Assembly: GCA_035709005.1 (NCBI GenBank)
Contig: DASTFB010000055.1
Location: 49,945 to 113,944 of the forward strand
Direction of reading: 5' to 3'
Source: Candidatus Methylomirabilota bacterium
GTDB lineage: Bacteria; Methylomirabilota; Methylomirabilia; Rokubacteriales; CSP1-6
Length of the DNA: 64,000 nucleotides
Each line of letters begins with the position of its first letter. The stretch's first letter is position 1. Of this stretch, positions 8,367 through 16,996 are shown piece by piece. The position numbers and the translations under genes were made by a program. The notes under the pieces were generated by a model. It made no database searches, had not been told where the DNA came from, and saw only the letters and a list, made by a program, of their open reading frames with translations.

Positions 8367-10147
8367 CGGAGTTCCTGGCCGAGCCACGCCGGCTGCACGC
8401 GCTCGCCTTCTGGTTCGGCGACCGGTTCATACCTGACTACGAATACGCCATCGCAGGCACGCCGTGCGAGCCGGTCATCGACCAGAGACGGCTGCTGCAC
8501 ATCCCGGACAACGTCGTCGACCTGTTTCCGCGTGATCCCGATCTTCGGGAGTTCCGCGCCGTCAGCTACCTCGGCACGCCGCTTCTCGACGGTGACGGCA
8601 CGATCCTGGGGCACCTGGCAGCCATCGACACGCGGCCCACGCCGCCCGACGACCAGATCGAAGCGGTGTTCCGGATCTTCGCGGCCCGGGCCACGGCCGA
8701 GCTGCAGCGGCTCCGGGCGGAATCACGGATCCGCGAACGGGAGGAGCAGCTGTCGCGCCTTCTCGACAGCGCTATGGATGCTGTCATCGAGCTGGACGGT
8801 CAGTTTCGTGTCACCAGCGTGAACCCGTCCGCCGTGACGGTGTTCGGGGCCGGGCCCGCCGAGCTCGGGGGCCGCGACTTTCGCACGCTGCTGGCCCCGG
8901 AAAGCCGTGACAAGCTCCAGCGCCTCACCGGCGAGCTCCGCCAGCAACCGGCGGGACGGCAGTATGTGTGGGTCTCGGGGGGCCTGCAAGCAATGCGGGC
9001 GGATGGAAGAGAGTTCCCGGCGGAGGCGAGCCTGTCGCGGTTCGACGTGCGCGGTCGAGAGCGGTTCGCCATCATCCTCCGCAACGTTCACGACCAGCTC
9101 GTCGCCGAGCAGCGCATCGAGTCGCTGGTGAGCGAGTCGACGTATCTGAAGGAAGAGATCGAGCAACTGCACGACTTCCGCGAGATCCTCGGCCAGAGCC
9201 CGGCGATCACCGAGCTGCGTCGCAGCATCCGGCAGGTGGCCGCCACGACGGCGACCGTGCTCATCACCGGGGAGACAGGCACCGGCAAGGAACTGGTGGC
9301 TCGCGCCCTGCACGCGGCCAGCGGGCGGGCCAGCCGGCCGCTCATCAAGGTGAACTGCGCCGCCGTACCACCGGCGTTGATGGAGAGCGAGTTCTTCGGT
9401 CACGAGAAGGGCGCCTTCACCGGCGCCACTCAGCGGCGTCTCGGCCGCTTCATGCTGGCCGACCAGGGGACTATCTTCCTGGACGAAATCGGCGAGCTGC
9501 CACTGGAGCTGCAGCCGAAGCTGCTCCGCGTGCTGCAGGAAGGCGAGTTCGAGGTGGTCGGCAGCTCGCAGACCCGGAAGGTCGACGTCAGGGTGATCGC
9601 CGCCACGAACCGCAATCTGGAGGAGGCGATCCGGGCAGGGCGGTTCCGTGAAGACCTGTACTACCGGCTCAACGTCTTTCCGATCATCGTGCCCTCGCTG
9701 CGGCAACGGCGAGAAGACATCCTGCTGCTCGCCACCGAGTACGCCCGGCGATACGGTCAGAAGATCGGCCGGCCGGTGCAGCCTCTGTCTCCGGAGGCTG
9801 TCCGGCGACTGACGAGTTGCGGCTGGCCGGGGAACGTCCGGGAGCTCCAGAACGTCATCGAGCGCGCGGTCATCACCGCCCGTGACGGTGTGCTGACCTT
9901 CGACGCGATCCTGCCCCCGGCGGCGGACGAGGTCCCGCCAAGGCCCCGCGAGTCCTCCCCGGACGCAGCGACAGTCCGCACGGCCGACGAGCTACGCCAT
10001 CTCGAGCGAGAGAACATCCTCCGCGCGCTCGAGGCCACGGGATGGCGGGTGGCCGGGCCGACGGGCGCGGCCCAACGCCTGGGGCTCCCCTCGTCGACGC
10101 TTGCTTCCCGCATGAAGGCCCTGGGCATCCGTCGGCCCCGCGCGTAG
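8231..10147 (+). CDS. Sigma54-dependent transcriptional activator (GAF-PAS-AAA-Fis)
   Basis: Enhancer-binding protein of 638 residues. Residues about 20-155 form a GAF sensor, 170-280 a PAS domain (SRLLDSAMDAVIELDGQFRVTSVN), a short coiled coil follows, then the AAA+ domain 310-550 with Walker A GETGTGKE, sigma54 contact loop GAFTGA, Walker B GTIFLDEIGE and the sensor block VIAATNRNLEEAI. The C-terminus (about 590-638) is a Fis-type helix-turn-helix ending LGLPSSTLASRMKALGI. There is no receiver domain, so it senses a ligand directly. Palindromic sites on both sides of the gene suggest control of itself and of the downstream OsmC gene. Confidence 0.93.
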   Translation: MGQPLDQASVIRTILEGTASAVGQEFFEALVKNVARALGVAGAWVTEFLAEPRRLHALAFWFGDRFIPDYEYAIAGTPCEPVIDQRRLLHIPDNVVDLFPRDPDLREFRAVSYLGTPLLDGDGTILGHLAAIDTRPTPPDDQIEAVFRIFAARATAELQRLRAESRIREREEQLSRLLDSAMDAVIELDGQFRVTSVNPSAVTVFGAGPAELGGRDFRTLLAPESRDKLQRLTGELRQQPAGRQYVWVSGGLQAMRADGREFPAEASLSRFDVRGRERFAIILRNVHDQLVAEQRIESLVSESTYLKEEIEQLHDFREILGQSPAITELRRSIRQVAATTATVLITGETGTGKELVARALHAASGRASRPLIKVNCAAVPPALMESEFFGHEKGAFTGATQRRLGRFMLADQGTIFLDEIGELPLELQPKLLRVLQEGEFEVVGSSQTRKVDVRVIAATNRNLEEAIRAGRFREDLYYRLNVFPIIVPSLRQRREDILLLATEYARRYGQKIGRPVQPLSPEAVRRLTSCGWPGNVRELQNVIERAVITARDGVLTFDAILPPAADEVPPRPRESSPDAATVRTADELRHLERENILRALEATGWRVAGPTGAAQRLGLPSSTLASRMKALGIRRPRA

Positions 10148-10151
10148 CCGT

Positions 10152-10188
10152 CGCGAGATTCCGTCGAAACGAGGCGCGAGATCTCGCG
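10152..10188 (+). promoter_or_regulatory. Second pair of activator sites, upstream of osmC
   Basis: CGCGAGATCTCGCG at 10175-10188 is a perfect 14-bp palindrome. A degenerate copy (10 of 14) lies at 10152-10165, centres 23 bases apart. The pair matches the sites at 7794-7829 before the activator gene. Confidence 0.6.
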
Positions 10189-10247
10189 AGCGCCGCGAGA
10201 CGCTGCTGGAGTCGACCGCGCGTGCTCTTTCGCCGCCGCTACTTACG

Positions 10248-10263
10248 CGGCACGTCAGTTTCG
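10248..10263 (+). promoter_or_regulatory. Weak sigma54-like promoter before osmC
   Basis: CGGCACG at 10248-10254 is one base from the -24 consensus and TTTC at 10259-10262 stands where TTGC is expected, so the invariant -12 G is missing. Position is right relative to the activator sites (about 93 and 116 bases upstream of the predicted start). Confidence 0.35.
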
Positions 10264-10331
10264 GCATCGCCGATGCACTTCCAGTCGCCGTGCGAACCGC
10301 CCCACGAGGGCAAACCACAGGAGGAACGGTC

Positions 10332-10919
10332 ATGACGACGGCGACGACGACGCAGCGGACGGTCAACGGGCTCGACACCAGGCAACTCGTCGACACGGTG
10401 AACGCAATCAAGACCCAGCCGGCCCTGGCGCGGTTCCAGTTCCGCAACCGGAACCGCTGGGTCGACGGCGGCGAGAACCACTCGACGATTCGGGACTTCT
10501 ACGGCGCCGGGCGCGAAGACGACTCGCGACAGGCGTCGTTCGAGTTCGTCAACGGCGAGCCCCCGGTGCTGCTCGGCCACAACGAGGGCGCCAACCCGGT
10601 CGAGTTTCTCTTGCACGCCCTGGCCGGCTGTGTGACGACGACCTTCGTGCTCCACGCCACGGCCCGCGGCATCCGCATCGAATCCATCTCCACGGAGATG
10701 GAAGGGGACATCGATCTGCGGGGACTGCTCGGACTCGACGACTCGGTGTTCCCGGGCTACGAGCAGATCCGGGTGAAGATGGACATCCAGGCCGACTGCA
10801 CAGACGAAGAGCTGGAGGATCTGCTCGCCTATACCGAGAAGCACTCCCCCGTCTGCAACTCGGTGTGCCGCCCGGTGCCCGTGGTCATCGAGCGGGTCGC
10901 CCGCGCCAACGGCAGTTGA
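10332..10919 (+). CDS. OsmC/Ohr-family thiol peroxidase-like protein
   Basis: Cytoplasmic 195-residue OsmC-family protein, members of which reduce organic hydroperoxides with two cysteines. Both are visible: LHALAGCVTTTF (about residue 100) and HSPVCNSVCRP (about residue 180), the latter with an extra Cys. The ATG at 10332 follows AGGAGG at 10319-10324; the frame upstream carries no family features. The first 40 residues are an extra N-terminal segment seen in longer OsmC relatives. It sits behind palindromic sites like those flanking the sigma54 activator gene, so induction by that activator is inferred. A convergent hairpin ends the gene. Confidence 0.9.
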   Translation: MTTATTTQRTVNGLDTRQLVDTVNAIKTQPALARFQFRNRNRWVDGGENHSTIRDFYGAGREDDSRQASFEFVNGEPPVLLGHNEGANPVEFLLHALAGCVTTTFVLHATARGIRIESISTEMEGDIDLRGLLGLDDSVFPGYEQIRVKMDIQADCTDEELEDLLAYTEKHSPVCNSVCRPVPVVIERVARANGS

Positions 10920-10944
10920 GCGGCACGCCTCCCACTGCGACGGA

Positions 10945-10974
10945 TCCCCGGCGCCCCGACAGGGGCCCCGGGGA
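10945..10974. terminator. Bidirectional hairpin between osmC and the MetE-like gene
   Basis: 13-base arms at 10945-10957 and 10962-10974 (one mismatch) around a GACA loop, located between two convergent genes. There is no T-run, as is common in such GC-rich DNA. Confidence 0.6.
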
Positions 10975-11027
10975 CCGGTCGCGTCGTGACTCAGCCGGCT
11001 GGTTCCGCGGAGCCGGCGCCCCGCTGG

Positions 11028-12167
11028 TCAGCGCCAGAGCTTCCGGGAGGCCAGCCGCGCGCCCTCGGCCATGGCGCGGAACTTGGCCCAGGCGATCTCG
11101 GGCTCGACCTGGTTGACCGTGCGCGCGAAGGTGGCGAAGCCGCAGTCGGTGCCGGCGATGACCCGCTCGCGGCCCACCACCTCGGCGTAGCGGACCAGGC
11201 GCTGGGCCACCAGCTCGGGGTGCTCGATGAAGTTGGTCGTCGAGTCGAGCACGCCGGGGATGATCAGCTTGTCGTCGGGCAGCCGGATCTCCCGGAACAC
11301 GACCCACTCGTGCTCGTGCCGGGGGTTGGCCCCCTCGAAGGACAGGGCCTGGGGTCGGGCCTTGAGCACCACGCCGAGGATCTCCCTGAGGGGGATGTCG
11401 CGGTGATGAGGACCCTCGTAGTTGCCCCAGCAGAGGTGCAGGCGGAGCCGGTCGGGCGGGATGTCGCGCAGGGCATGATTGAGGGCCTCGACGTTGGCCG
11501 CGGCGATCTTGACGAACTCGGCGTTGCTGAGCTCGGCAAAGGCCAGGTGTCGGCCCATGGCCAGGTCGGGACAGTCCACCTGGAGCACGAAGCCGGCCCG
11601 GTAGATGGCGTCGTACTCCTCCTTCATGATGTCGACCAGCCGGGCCAGGTACGCCTCGCGGGTCGGGTAGTGCTCGTTCTTGAGGAAATGGGCGATCACC
11701 CCGGGGGACGCGGCCGTCATGAAGGTCTCGGTCGGCGGCGTTTCCTTGACCGCCGCCTTCAGATTCTCGATGTCCTTCTGCACGGCCGTGCGGTCCTTCC
11801 AGTCGATCGCCCCGTTGCACGTCGGCCGGGAGATCGGGGAGGGACGCTCGCCGCGGGCGGCCGCTTCAGGGAAATCCGCCCAGTCGGCGCGGCGGGGAAC
11901 CGCGCTCTTGCCCCCGAACCCGGTGAGACGGTGGCGCACGTAGGTCGAGTAGCCGACCTTGCCCTGCTCGCCGTCGTTGACGATGTCCACGCCGGCCTCC
12001 ACCTGCATCCGCACGACCTCGGCCACCGCCTGCCGCACGCGGGCCTCGAACGCGCGGGGGTCGGGCTCGGTGCCGGCATCGAGCTTCTCCAGCAGGGACG
12101 CGAGGTCGGGGGGACGGGGCAAACTGCCCGTGTGCGTGGTGAGGATGCGCTCGGTGCTGCGCTTCAT
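11028..12167 (-). CDS. Cobalamin-independent methionine synthase-like protein
   Basis: Protein of 379 residues matching the C-terminal catalytic barrel of MetE (UROD/MetE-like superfamily). It opens with ILTTHTGSLPRP and has VEAGVDIVNDGEQGKVGY near residue 55. A zinc-site-type Cys is seen in VDCPDLAM and HLCWGN, and GTDCGFATFAR near the C-terminus holds the last ligand Cys. The N-terminal half of true MetE is absent, so it is a short methyltransferase-like relative whose methyl donor and acceptor are unknown. A second member of the superfamily lies at 61394-62434. Transcribed divergently from the LVIVD gene. Confidence 0.88.
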   Translation of the reverse strand: MKRSTERILTTHTGSLPRPPDLASLLEKLDAGTEPDPRAFEARVRQAVAEVVRMQVEAGVDIVNDGEQGKVGYSTYVRHRLTGFGGKSAVPRRADWADFPEAAARGERPSPISRPTCNGAIDWKDRTAVQKDIENLKAAVKETPPTETFMTAASPGVIAHFLKNEHYPTREAYLARLVDIMKEEYDAIYRAGFVLQVDCPDLAMGRHLAFAELSNAEFVKIAAANVEALNHALRDIPPDRLRLHLCWGNYEGPHHRDIPLREILGVVLKARPQALSFEGANPRHEHEWVVFREIRLPDDKLIIPGVLDSTTNFIEHPELVAQRLVRYAEVVGRERVIAGTDCGFATFARTVNQVEPEIAWAKFRAMAEGARLASRKLWR

Positions 12168-12232
12168 GGCCGCGTTGCCTTGCTCATCATGGGCGGAGTA
12201 TAAGCCGAGTAGACGCCCGAAGGGAGACGCGC

Positions 12233-13726
12233 ATGATCCGGCCTGCCCGCGTGCCGCTGCTGCTCCTCGGCCTCCTGCTCGCCCCGCTCGCGACCAGGCC
12301 GGCCTCGTCGCAGGCCCCGGCCCGCGGGCACGGCGCTCAGGCCCACGACATGGAGCTGGTCGGCCACCACGACCTGCACGGCCGCTCCGCCTATCAGCCG
12401 CTGCCGCACCCGCAGGGTAGCCGCTTCATCCTCTACGTCGGCCATCACGGCGGCCGGGCCCGGAACCCGCTGACCGGACGGGACGAGGACAACGGCACGT
12501 CGATCCTGGACGTGACCGACCCCGCCCGCCCGCGCTACCTCGCCCACATCCCGAGCGTGCCCGGCCCGCGGGGCGGCGCCCAGATGGTGCGCGTGTGCGA
12601 GGGCGGCCGGCTCCCGAAGGGCACGCCGGGCAAGACGTACCTGCTGCGCACGGCCGGCAATGCGGGAGCGGACTCGGGCCACGAAGTCTGGGACGTGTCC
12701 GATCCAGCCGCGCCCCAGAAGCTGACCACGGTCGTCTCCGGGCTCACCTCCACCCACAAGAGCTGGTGGGAGTGCGACACGGGCATCGCGTACCTGATCT
12801 CCGGGGACCTCGCCCGGCAGAATCCTCGCCAGCCCGGTCGATCGGGCTGGCGCACGTGGCGGATGACCAAGATCTACGATCTGAGCGATCCAGCCAAGCC
12901 GGTGTTCGTCCGGGACTTCGGCCTGGCCGGTCAGGAGCCCGGCTCCACCGGCCCCATTCCCGTCGCCCACGGCGCCCACGGCCCGATCCGGCTCGGCAAT
13001 CGCGTGTACTTCGCCCACGGCACCAGCGCCGAAGGGATGCTGCAGATCGTCGATCGCGACAAGCTCCTCACCGGCCCCCGGGAGCCGACGGCGGCCAACC
13101 TCGATTACCCGGAGATCAGCCGGCTGCACCTGTCCCCGGGCTGGGGCGGGCACACCACCTTTCCCGTCCTCGGCGTGAAAATTGCCGACTGGGCGGCCAA
13201 CGCGAAAGGGCGCATCCGCGACTTCGTCGTGCTCGTGTCCGAGGCGACCTCCTACGAGTGCCGGGAGGTGCGGCACCTGACCTTCTTCGTCGACATCACC
13301 GACGAAACCCGGCCGCAGGTGGTGTCGACCTTCCAGGTACCGGAAGCCATGGGGGAATTCTGTCGGCGGGGCGGACGCTTCGGTCCCCACTCGAGCAACG
13401 AGTCGTTCGCCTCGATCTTCTACCGCAAGCTCGTCTTCCTGGCCTACTTCAACGCGGGCGTCCGCGCCGTCGACATGCGCGATCCCTTCCGTCCCCGGGA
13501 GGCGGCCTTCTACATTCCGGCCACGACCAACCACACGGCCGAGAGCTGCGTGCCGACGGAGGCCGGGCGGCGCTGCAAGGTCGCCATCCAGACCAACAAC
13601 GTCGAGGTCGACGACCGCGGCTTCATCTACCTGGCCGACCGGGCCAACACCGGGCTGCACATCGTGCGGCTCACCGGCGAGGCCCGGCAGATCATTGAGA
13701 ATCCCGAGTCCTCGTCAGGACGCTGA
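12233..13726 (+). CDS. Secreted LVIVD-repeat beta-propeller protein
   Basis: Exported protein of 497 residues with an N-terminal signal peptide (VPLLLLGLLLAPLATRPASSQA). Repeats such as TSILDVTDPARPRYLAHI, EVWDVSDPAAPQKL, KIYDLSDPAKPVFV, FVDITDETRPQVV and AVDMRDPFRPREAAFY are LVIVD-type blades of a predicted propeller, about 45-60 residues apart. Several His-rich stretches (GHHDLHG, GHHGG) follow the signal peptide and could bind metal. No enzymatic signature is seen. The ATG at 12233 follows AGGGAGA. Confidence 0.88.
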   Translation: MIRPARVPLLLLGLLLAPLATRPASSQAPARGHGAQAHDMELVGHHDLHGRSAYQPLPHPQGSRFILYVGHHGGRARNPLTGRDEDNGTSILDVTDPARPRYLAHIPSVPGPRGGAQMVRVCEGGRLPKGTPGKTYLLRTAGNAGADSGHEVWDVSDPAAPQKLTTVVSGLTSTHKSWWECDTGIAYLISGDLARQNPRQPGRSGWRTWRMTKIYDLSDPAKPVFVRDFGLAGQEPGSTGPIPVAHGAHGPIRLGNRVYFAHGTSAEGMLQIVDRDKLLTGPREPTAANLDYPEISRLHLSPGWGGHTTFPVLGVKIADWAANAKGRIRDFVVLVSEATSYECREVRHLTFFVDITDETRPQVVSTFQVPEAMGEFCRRGGRFGPHSSNESFASIFYRKLVFLAYFNAGVRAVDMRDPFRPREAAFYIPATTNHTAESCVPTEAGRRCKVAIQTNNVEVDDRGFIYLADRANTGLHIVRLTGEARQIIENPESSSGR

Positions 13727-14953
13727 CGGCGCTCCGGCCAGCACCTTGCGCCCCATGGGCGTGGCCTCGAGACGGAAGAACCTCAGCATGTTCCCGGCGG
13801 CGATCTGAAAGGCCTCTCGAGCCGGGACGCCCGCGAAGAGTCGCTCGGCAAAGGGGCGGGTGTTCGGCCAGTCGCACTCGATGTGCGGGAAGTCGGTGGC
13901 GAACATGATCCGCTCGACCCCCATGTGGTGCCGGAGCTCGACGGCCACCCGTTCCACGTGCTGCACGCTGAACAGGATGTGCTGCCGGACGTAGTCGCTG
14001 GGGCGCTGCTTGAGCGGCTTGACGTGTAGCAGCCGCTCCGCCCAGTGGCGGTGGCGCTCGTACCAGTAGTCGGCCTCCTCCATCCAGAACGGCACCCACC
14101 CCAGACGGGTCTCGGCGAAGAAGATCTCGAGCTCGGGCAGGCGGTCGAAGGCGCCGGAGAGGATGAGCTGGGCGAAGCTCATCGACGGCGCCGTGCCCAG
14201 GAAGGGCAGGGCCACCCATTCCACGATCTTCCGCGGGCCCAGCTTCCGGACGATCTCCGGGTCGGCGCCGGGGTATTCGAATGTCGGCTCGGCGGCTCGG
14301 GGTCCCAGGCGGTCGAAGCCCACGTGCACGGTCAAGGGCATCTTCGTGTCGATTGCCGCCGCCCAGAAGCGATCGTCCTCCGGTGTGGGGTACGCCTTGC
14401 CGCTGGGGAAAACCCCCAGGTTGACGCCGGGCAGGCCCAGCCTGGCGCAGTGCTCCAGCTCCGCGACGGCGTCGTCCACGTTGGTCCAGGGGATGACGCC
14501 GAGCCCGATGAGTCGGTCGCGTGAGACGGCACAGTACTCCTCGCCCAGCCAGTCGTTGTAGGCCCGGACCACGGAGCGATACAGGTCGTCGTCGGTCATC
14601 GCCCGCCACAGGCGCGGCCCCACCTGCATGTTGGGGAAGAGCACCTCGGCCTCGAGGCCGTCCATCTCCTGCTCCCGCAGGCGCTGCTCCGGTGGCCCGA
14701 CGCCGGCCGTGTCTTCCACCGTCACGCCGAAGGGCTGCCAGGTCTCGTTGGTTCGCCCGGCCCGGAGATCGAGAAAGGGCGCCGGATAGGGGGGCTGGCC
14801 CTCGACCAGGATGGCATCGCCGCCGTCGGGCAGCTTCACCGTGCACGGTGCCCGGTCCCGGTACCGCGCCGGCATCCGCGGGGTCCAGCGCTCGGGCCGG
14901 ACTTCGAGATGACCATCGCTGGAGATCAGGGGCGGGAGCGCGGGTGCCGCCAT
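13715..14953 (-). CDS. Amidohydrolase family 2 protein (ACMSD-like)
   Basis: Metal-dependent TIM-barrel hydrolase or decarboxylase of 412 residues. Visible: ISSDGHLEVRPE at the N-terminus (the H-x-H equivalent appears as DGHLE), LTVHVGFD in mid-barrel with a metal-type His, and FATDFPHIECDWPN near the C-terminus with the catalytic Asp. This pattern is that of amidohydrolase-2 proteins related to aminocarboxymuconate-semialdehyde decarboxylase. The ATG at 14953 follows GAAGGAGA. It is divergent from the extradiol dioxygenase gene, with about 70 bases between starts, suggesting a shared control region and a joint aromatic-degradation role. Confidence 0.88.
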   Translation of the reverse strand: MAAPALPPLISSDGHLEVRPERWTPRMPARYRDRAPCTVKLPDGGDAILVEGQPPYPAPFLDLRAGRTNETWQPFGVTVEDTAGVGPPEQRLREQEMDGLEAEVLFPNMQVGPRLWRAMTDDDLYRSVVRAYNDWLGEEYCAVSRDRLIGLGVIPWTNVDDAVAELEHCARLGLPGVNLGVFPSGKAYPTPEDDRFWAAAIDTKMPLTVHVGFDRLGPRAAEPTFEYPGADPEIVRKLGPRKIVEWVALPFLGTAPSMSFAQLILSGAFDRLPELEIFFAETRLGWVPFWMEEADYWYERHRHWAERLLHVKPLKQRPSDYVRQHILFSVQHVERVAVELRHHMGVERIMFATDFPHIECDWPNTRPFAERLFAGVPAREAFQIAAGNMLRFFRLEATPMGRKVLAGAPSAS

Positions 14954-15024
14954 CGGGGTCTCCTTCTCGCCGGGTGCCGGGGAGTGTACCATCGAGCCGC
15001 CGATCGACGGTCGGGGAGGACACC

Positions 15025-16074
15025 ATGGGCGCGATCCTGGGGCTCGGGCTGACCCACTCGCCACTGCTGGCCGGACGGGACGATCACATGACCCGCATCT
15101 TCCGGCGCGTGCTGCAGGACCCGGACCTTCCCGAGGCCTACCGCCGGCCCCAGGGCTGGCCCCCGCCGATGCAGCAGGAGTGGGGCGTCGACGAAGGGTT
15201 GAGCAGCGCCCGCCAGCACCGCGCCGCCAGCGTGGCGTGGTTCCGAAAGATCCGGCGCGCGCTCGACGACTTCGCGCCGGACCTCGTCCTGATCTGGGGC
15301 GACGACCAGTACGAGAACTTCAAGGAAGACATCATCCCGCCGTTCTGCGCGCTGGCCTACGAGTCGATCGAGCACCGGCCGTGGGCCGACGTGGCCTGGC
15401 CGAATGCCTGGGACGAGCCGAAGGACACGACCTTCGTGTACAAGGGACAGCGCGCGGCGGCCAAGAGGCTGGTGGGCGGGCTGCTGGAAGAAGGGTTCGA
15501 CGTGTCCTATGCGTACAAGCCGTTGCATCACCCGCTGGGCCACGCCTTCATGTACACGCTGCTGTTCCTGGACTACGAGCGGCAGGGTTTTCCCTATCCC
15601 GTGCTGCCGTTTTCCGTGAACTGCTACGGGCGCCGGGTCATCGCCCAGCACGGCGGCCTCGGCACGCTGGCCGGCATGTCGGCGGAAGATCGGCTGGACC
15701 CTCCGTCGCCGGCGCCCTGGCGCTGTTTCGACCTGGGGCGGGCCTGCGCCCGGGTGGCGGCCCAGAGCCCGTGGCGGGTGGCGCTGATCGCGTCGTCGAG
15801 CTGGTCGCACGCCTTCCTCACGCCGAAGCACCACCTGCTCTATCCCGACGTGGCCGCCGATCGGGCCATGTACGAGACACTGCGTGCGGGAAATTACGAG
15901 GCCTGGCGGCACACCCCGCTGGCCGTCATCGAGGACGCGGGCCAGCAGGAGATGCTGAACTGGATGTGCCTGGCCGGCGCCATGGCCGAGCTGGGACGGC
16001 GGCCCGACGAGAGCGATTTCGTCGAGACCTACATCTTCAACGCGCCGAAGTGCTTCGCCGTCTTCCGGCCGTGA
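15025..16074 (+). CDS. Class III extradiol ring-cleavage dioxygenase (LigB-like)
   Basis: Predicted non-haem Fe(II) dioxygenase of 349 residues that opens catechol-type rings. The start MGAILGLGLTHSPLLAG supplies the first metal His of LigB folds, LIWGDDQYENFKEDIIPPF is a typical block, and PLHHPLGHAF and SSSWSHAFLTPKHHLLYPD contain further metal and acid-base His residues. The ATG at 15025 follows GGGGAGGA. The divergent amidohydrolase and downstream LLM, metallo-hydrolase and thioesterase genes fit a catabolic set for an aromatic compound. Whether it is a true dioxygenase or a MEMO-type relative needs assay. Confidence 0.85.
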   Translation: MGAILGLGLTHSPLLAGRDDHMTRIFRRVLQDPDLPEAYRRPQGWPPPMQQEWGVDEGLSSARQHRAASVAWFRKIRRALDDFAPDLVLIWGDDQYENFKEDIIPPFCALAYESIEHRPWADVAWPNAWDEPKDTTFVYKGQRAAAKRLVGGLLEEGFDVSYAYKPLHHPLGHAFMYTLLFLDYERQGFPYPVLPFSVNCYGRRVIAQHGGLGTLAGMSAEDRLDPPSPAPWRCFDLGRACARVAAQSPWRVALIASSSWSHAFLTPKHHLLYPDVAADRAMYETLRAGNYEAWRHTPLAVIEDAGQQEMLNWMCLAGAMAELGRRPDESDFVETYIFNAPKCFAVFRP

Positions 16075-16084
16075 AACGCGCCGG

Positions 16085-16996
16085 CTAGACGTCCCGCACC
16101 GCTTTGCGCACCTCGGCCAGGCGCGCCAGCGAGCCCAGGACCTTGGGCTGGTCGTCGGTCAGGTGGCGCACGATCACGTCGGTGTAGCCCATCGCCGCCA
16201 GCTCGCGGAAGCGAGCGGCGACCTGGTCCACGGTTCCGGCGACGAGGGCCGCGGGATCGAAGCCCCGATGGCCGCCGGCCAGGACGGGCCCCGCCGTGGC
16301 CTGGAGATCGGCGGCCGACTCCGCCACGTAGACGTCCCGGCGAATGGCGACGGCGGTCGGCGTCCGGCCGTGGACCTGACAGCGCTCGCGGTAGGACGCC
16401 GCCTGGGCGCGCGCCTCCTCGGGCTTGATGCTGGGCAGGGCCAGCCATCCATCACCCAGGCGGGCGGCGCGATCGATGGCCGGCGGGGCGCCCGCGCCGA
16501 TCCACACGTCCACCGGCTCGGCGGGCCGCAAGGCGAGGCGCGCGCCGGAGAACACGAACCGGCCGGACGAGCTCACCGTCTCGCCGGCCAGCAGCCGCCG
16601 CACGACTCCCAGGGATTCCTCGAAGGCCGAAGGGCGATAGCGCAGCTCCTTGCCCATGGCGCGGAACTGCGCCTCGTCGTAGCCGAGGCCGCACTGGAAG
16701 ATGAAGCGACCCCGGGCGATGGCGGCCAGCGTGCCGACCTGCTCGGCCACCAGCACCGGATTCCACAGCGGCAAGAGAAACAGGCACCCGGCCGGCGCGT
16801 CGCCCCACTCGGCCAGCAGCCGCCCCAGGATCGGGACGTTCTGGTAGTAGGGGCCGGCCGTGGCGTGGTGGTCGCCGACGAAGAGGGAGTCGAGCCCGGC
16901 GTCGCGCGCCGCCGCCGTGCGCTCGATCATCCAGCGCGCCCCTTGCCGCGGGTCCTTCACCGCGTGGGCGCTGGCCAGCGAGATCCCCACTCTCAT
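16085..16996 (-). CDS. LLM-class flavin-dependent oxidoreductase
   Basis: Luciferase-like monooxygenase-family protein of 303 residues, a normal size. MRVGISLASAHAVKDP opens the barrel, RDAGLDSLFVGDHHAT near residue 35 is the conserved strand-2 block, ARGRFIFQCGLGYDEAQFRAMG is the flavin-contact region, and DQVAARFRELAAMGYTDVIVR is the C-terminal block. The ATG at 16996 overlaps the upstream metallo-hydrolase stop by four bases. It is shorter than, and only distantly like, the LLM protein at 5673-6803. Cofactor and substrate are unknown. Confidence 0.9.
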   Translation of the reverse strand: MRVGISLASAHAVKDPRQGARWMIERTAAARDAGLDSLFVGDHHATAGPYYQNVPILGRLLAEWGDAPAGCLFLLPLWNPVLVAEQVGTLAAIARGRFIFQCGLGYDEAQFRAMGKELRYRPSAFEESLGVVRRLLAGETVSSSGRFVFSGARLALRPAEPVDVWIGAGAPPAIDRAARLGDGWLALPSIKPEEARAQAASYRERCQVHGRTPTAVAIRRDVYVAESAADLQATAGPVLAGGHRGFDPAALVAGTVDQVAARFRELAAMGYTDVIVRHLTDDQPKVLGSLARLAEVRKAVRDV

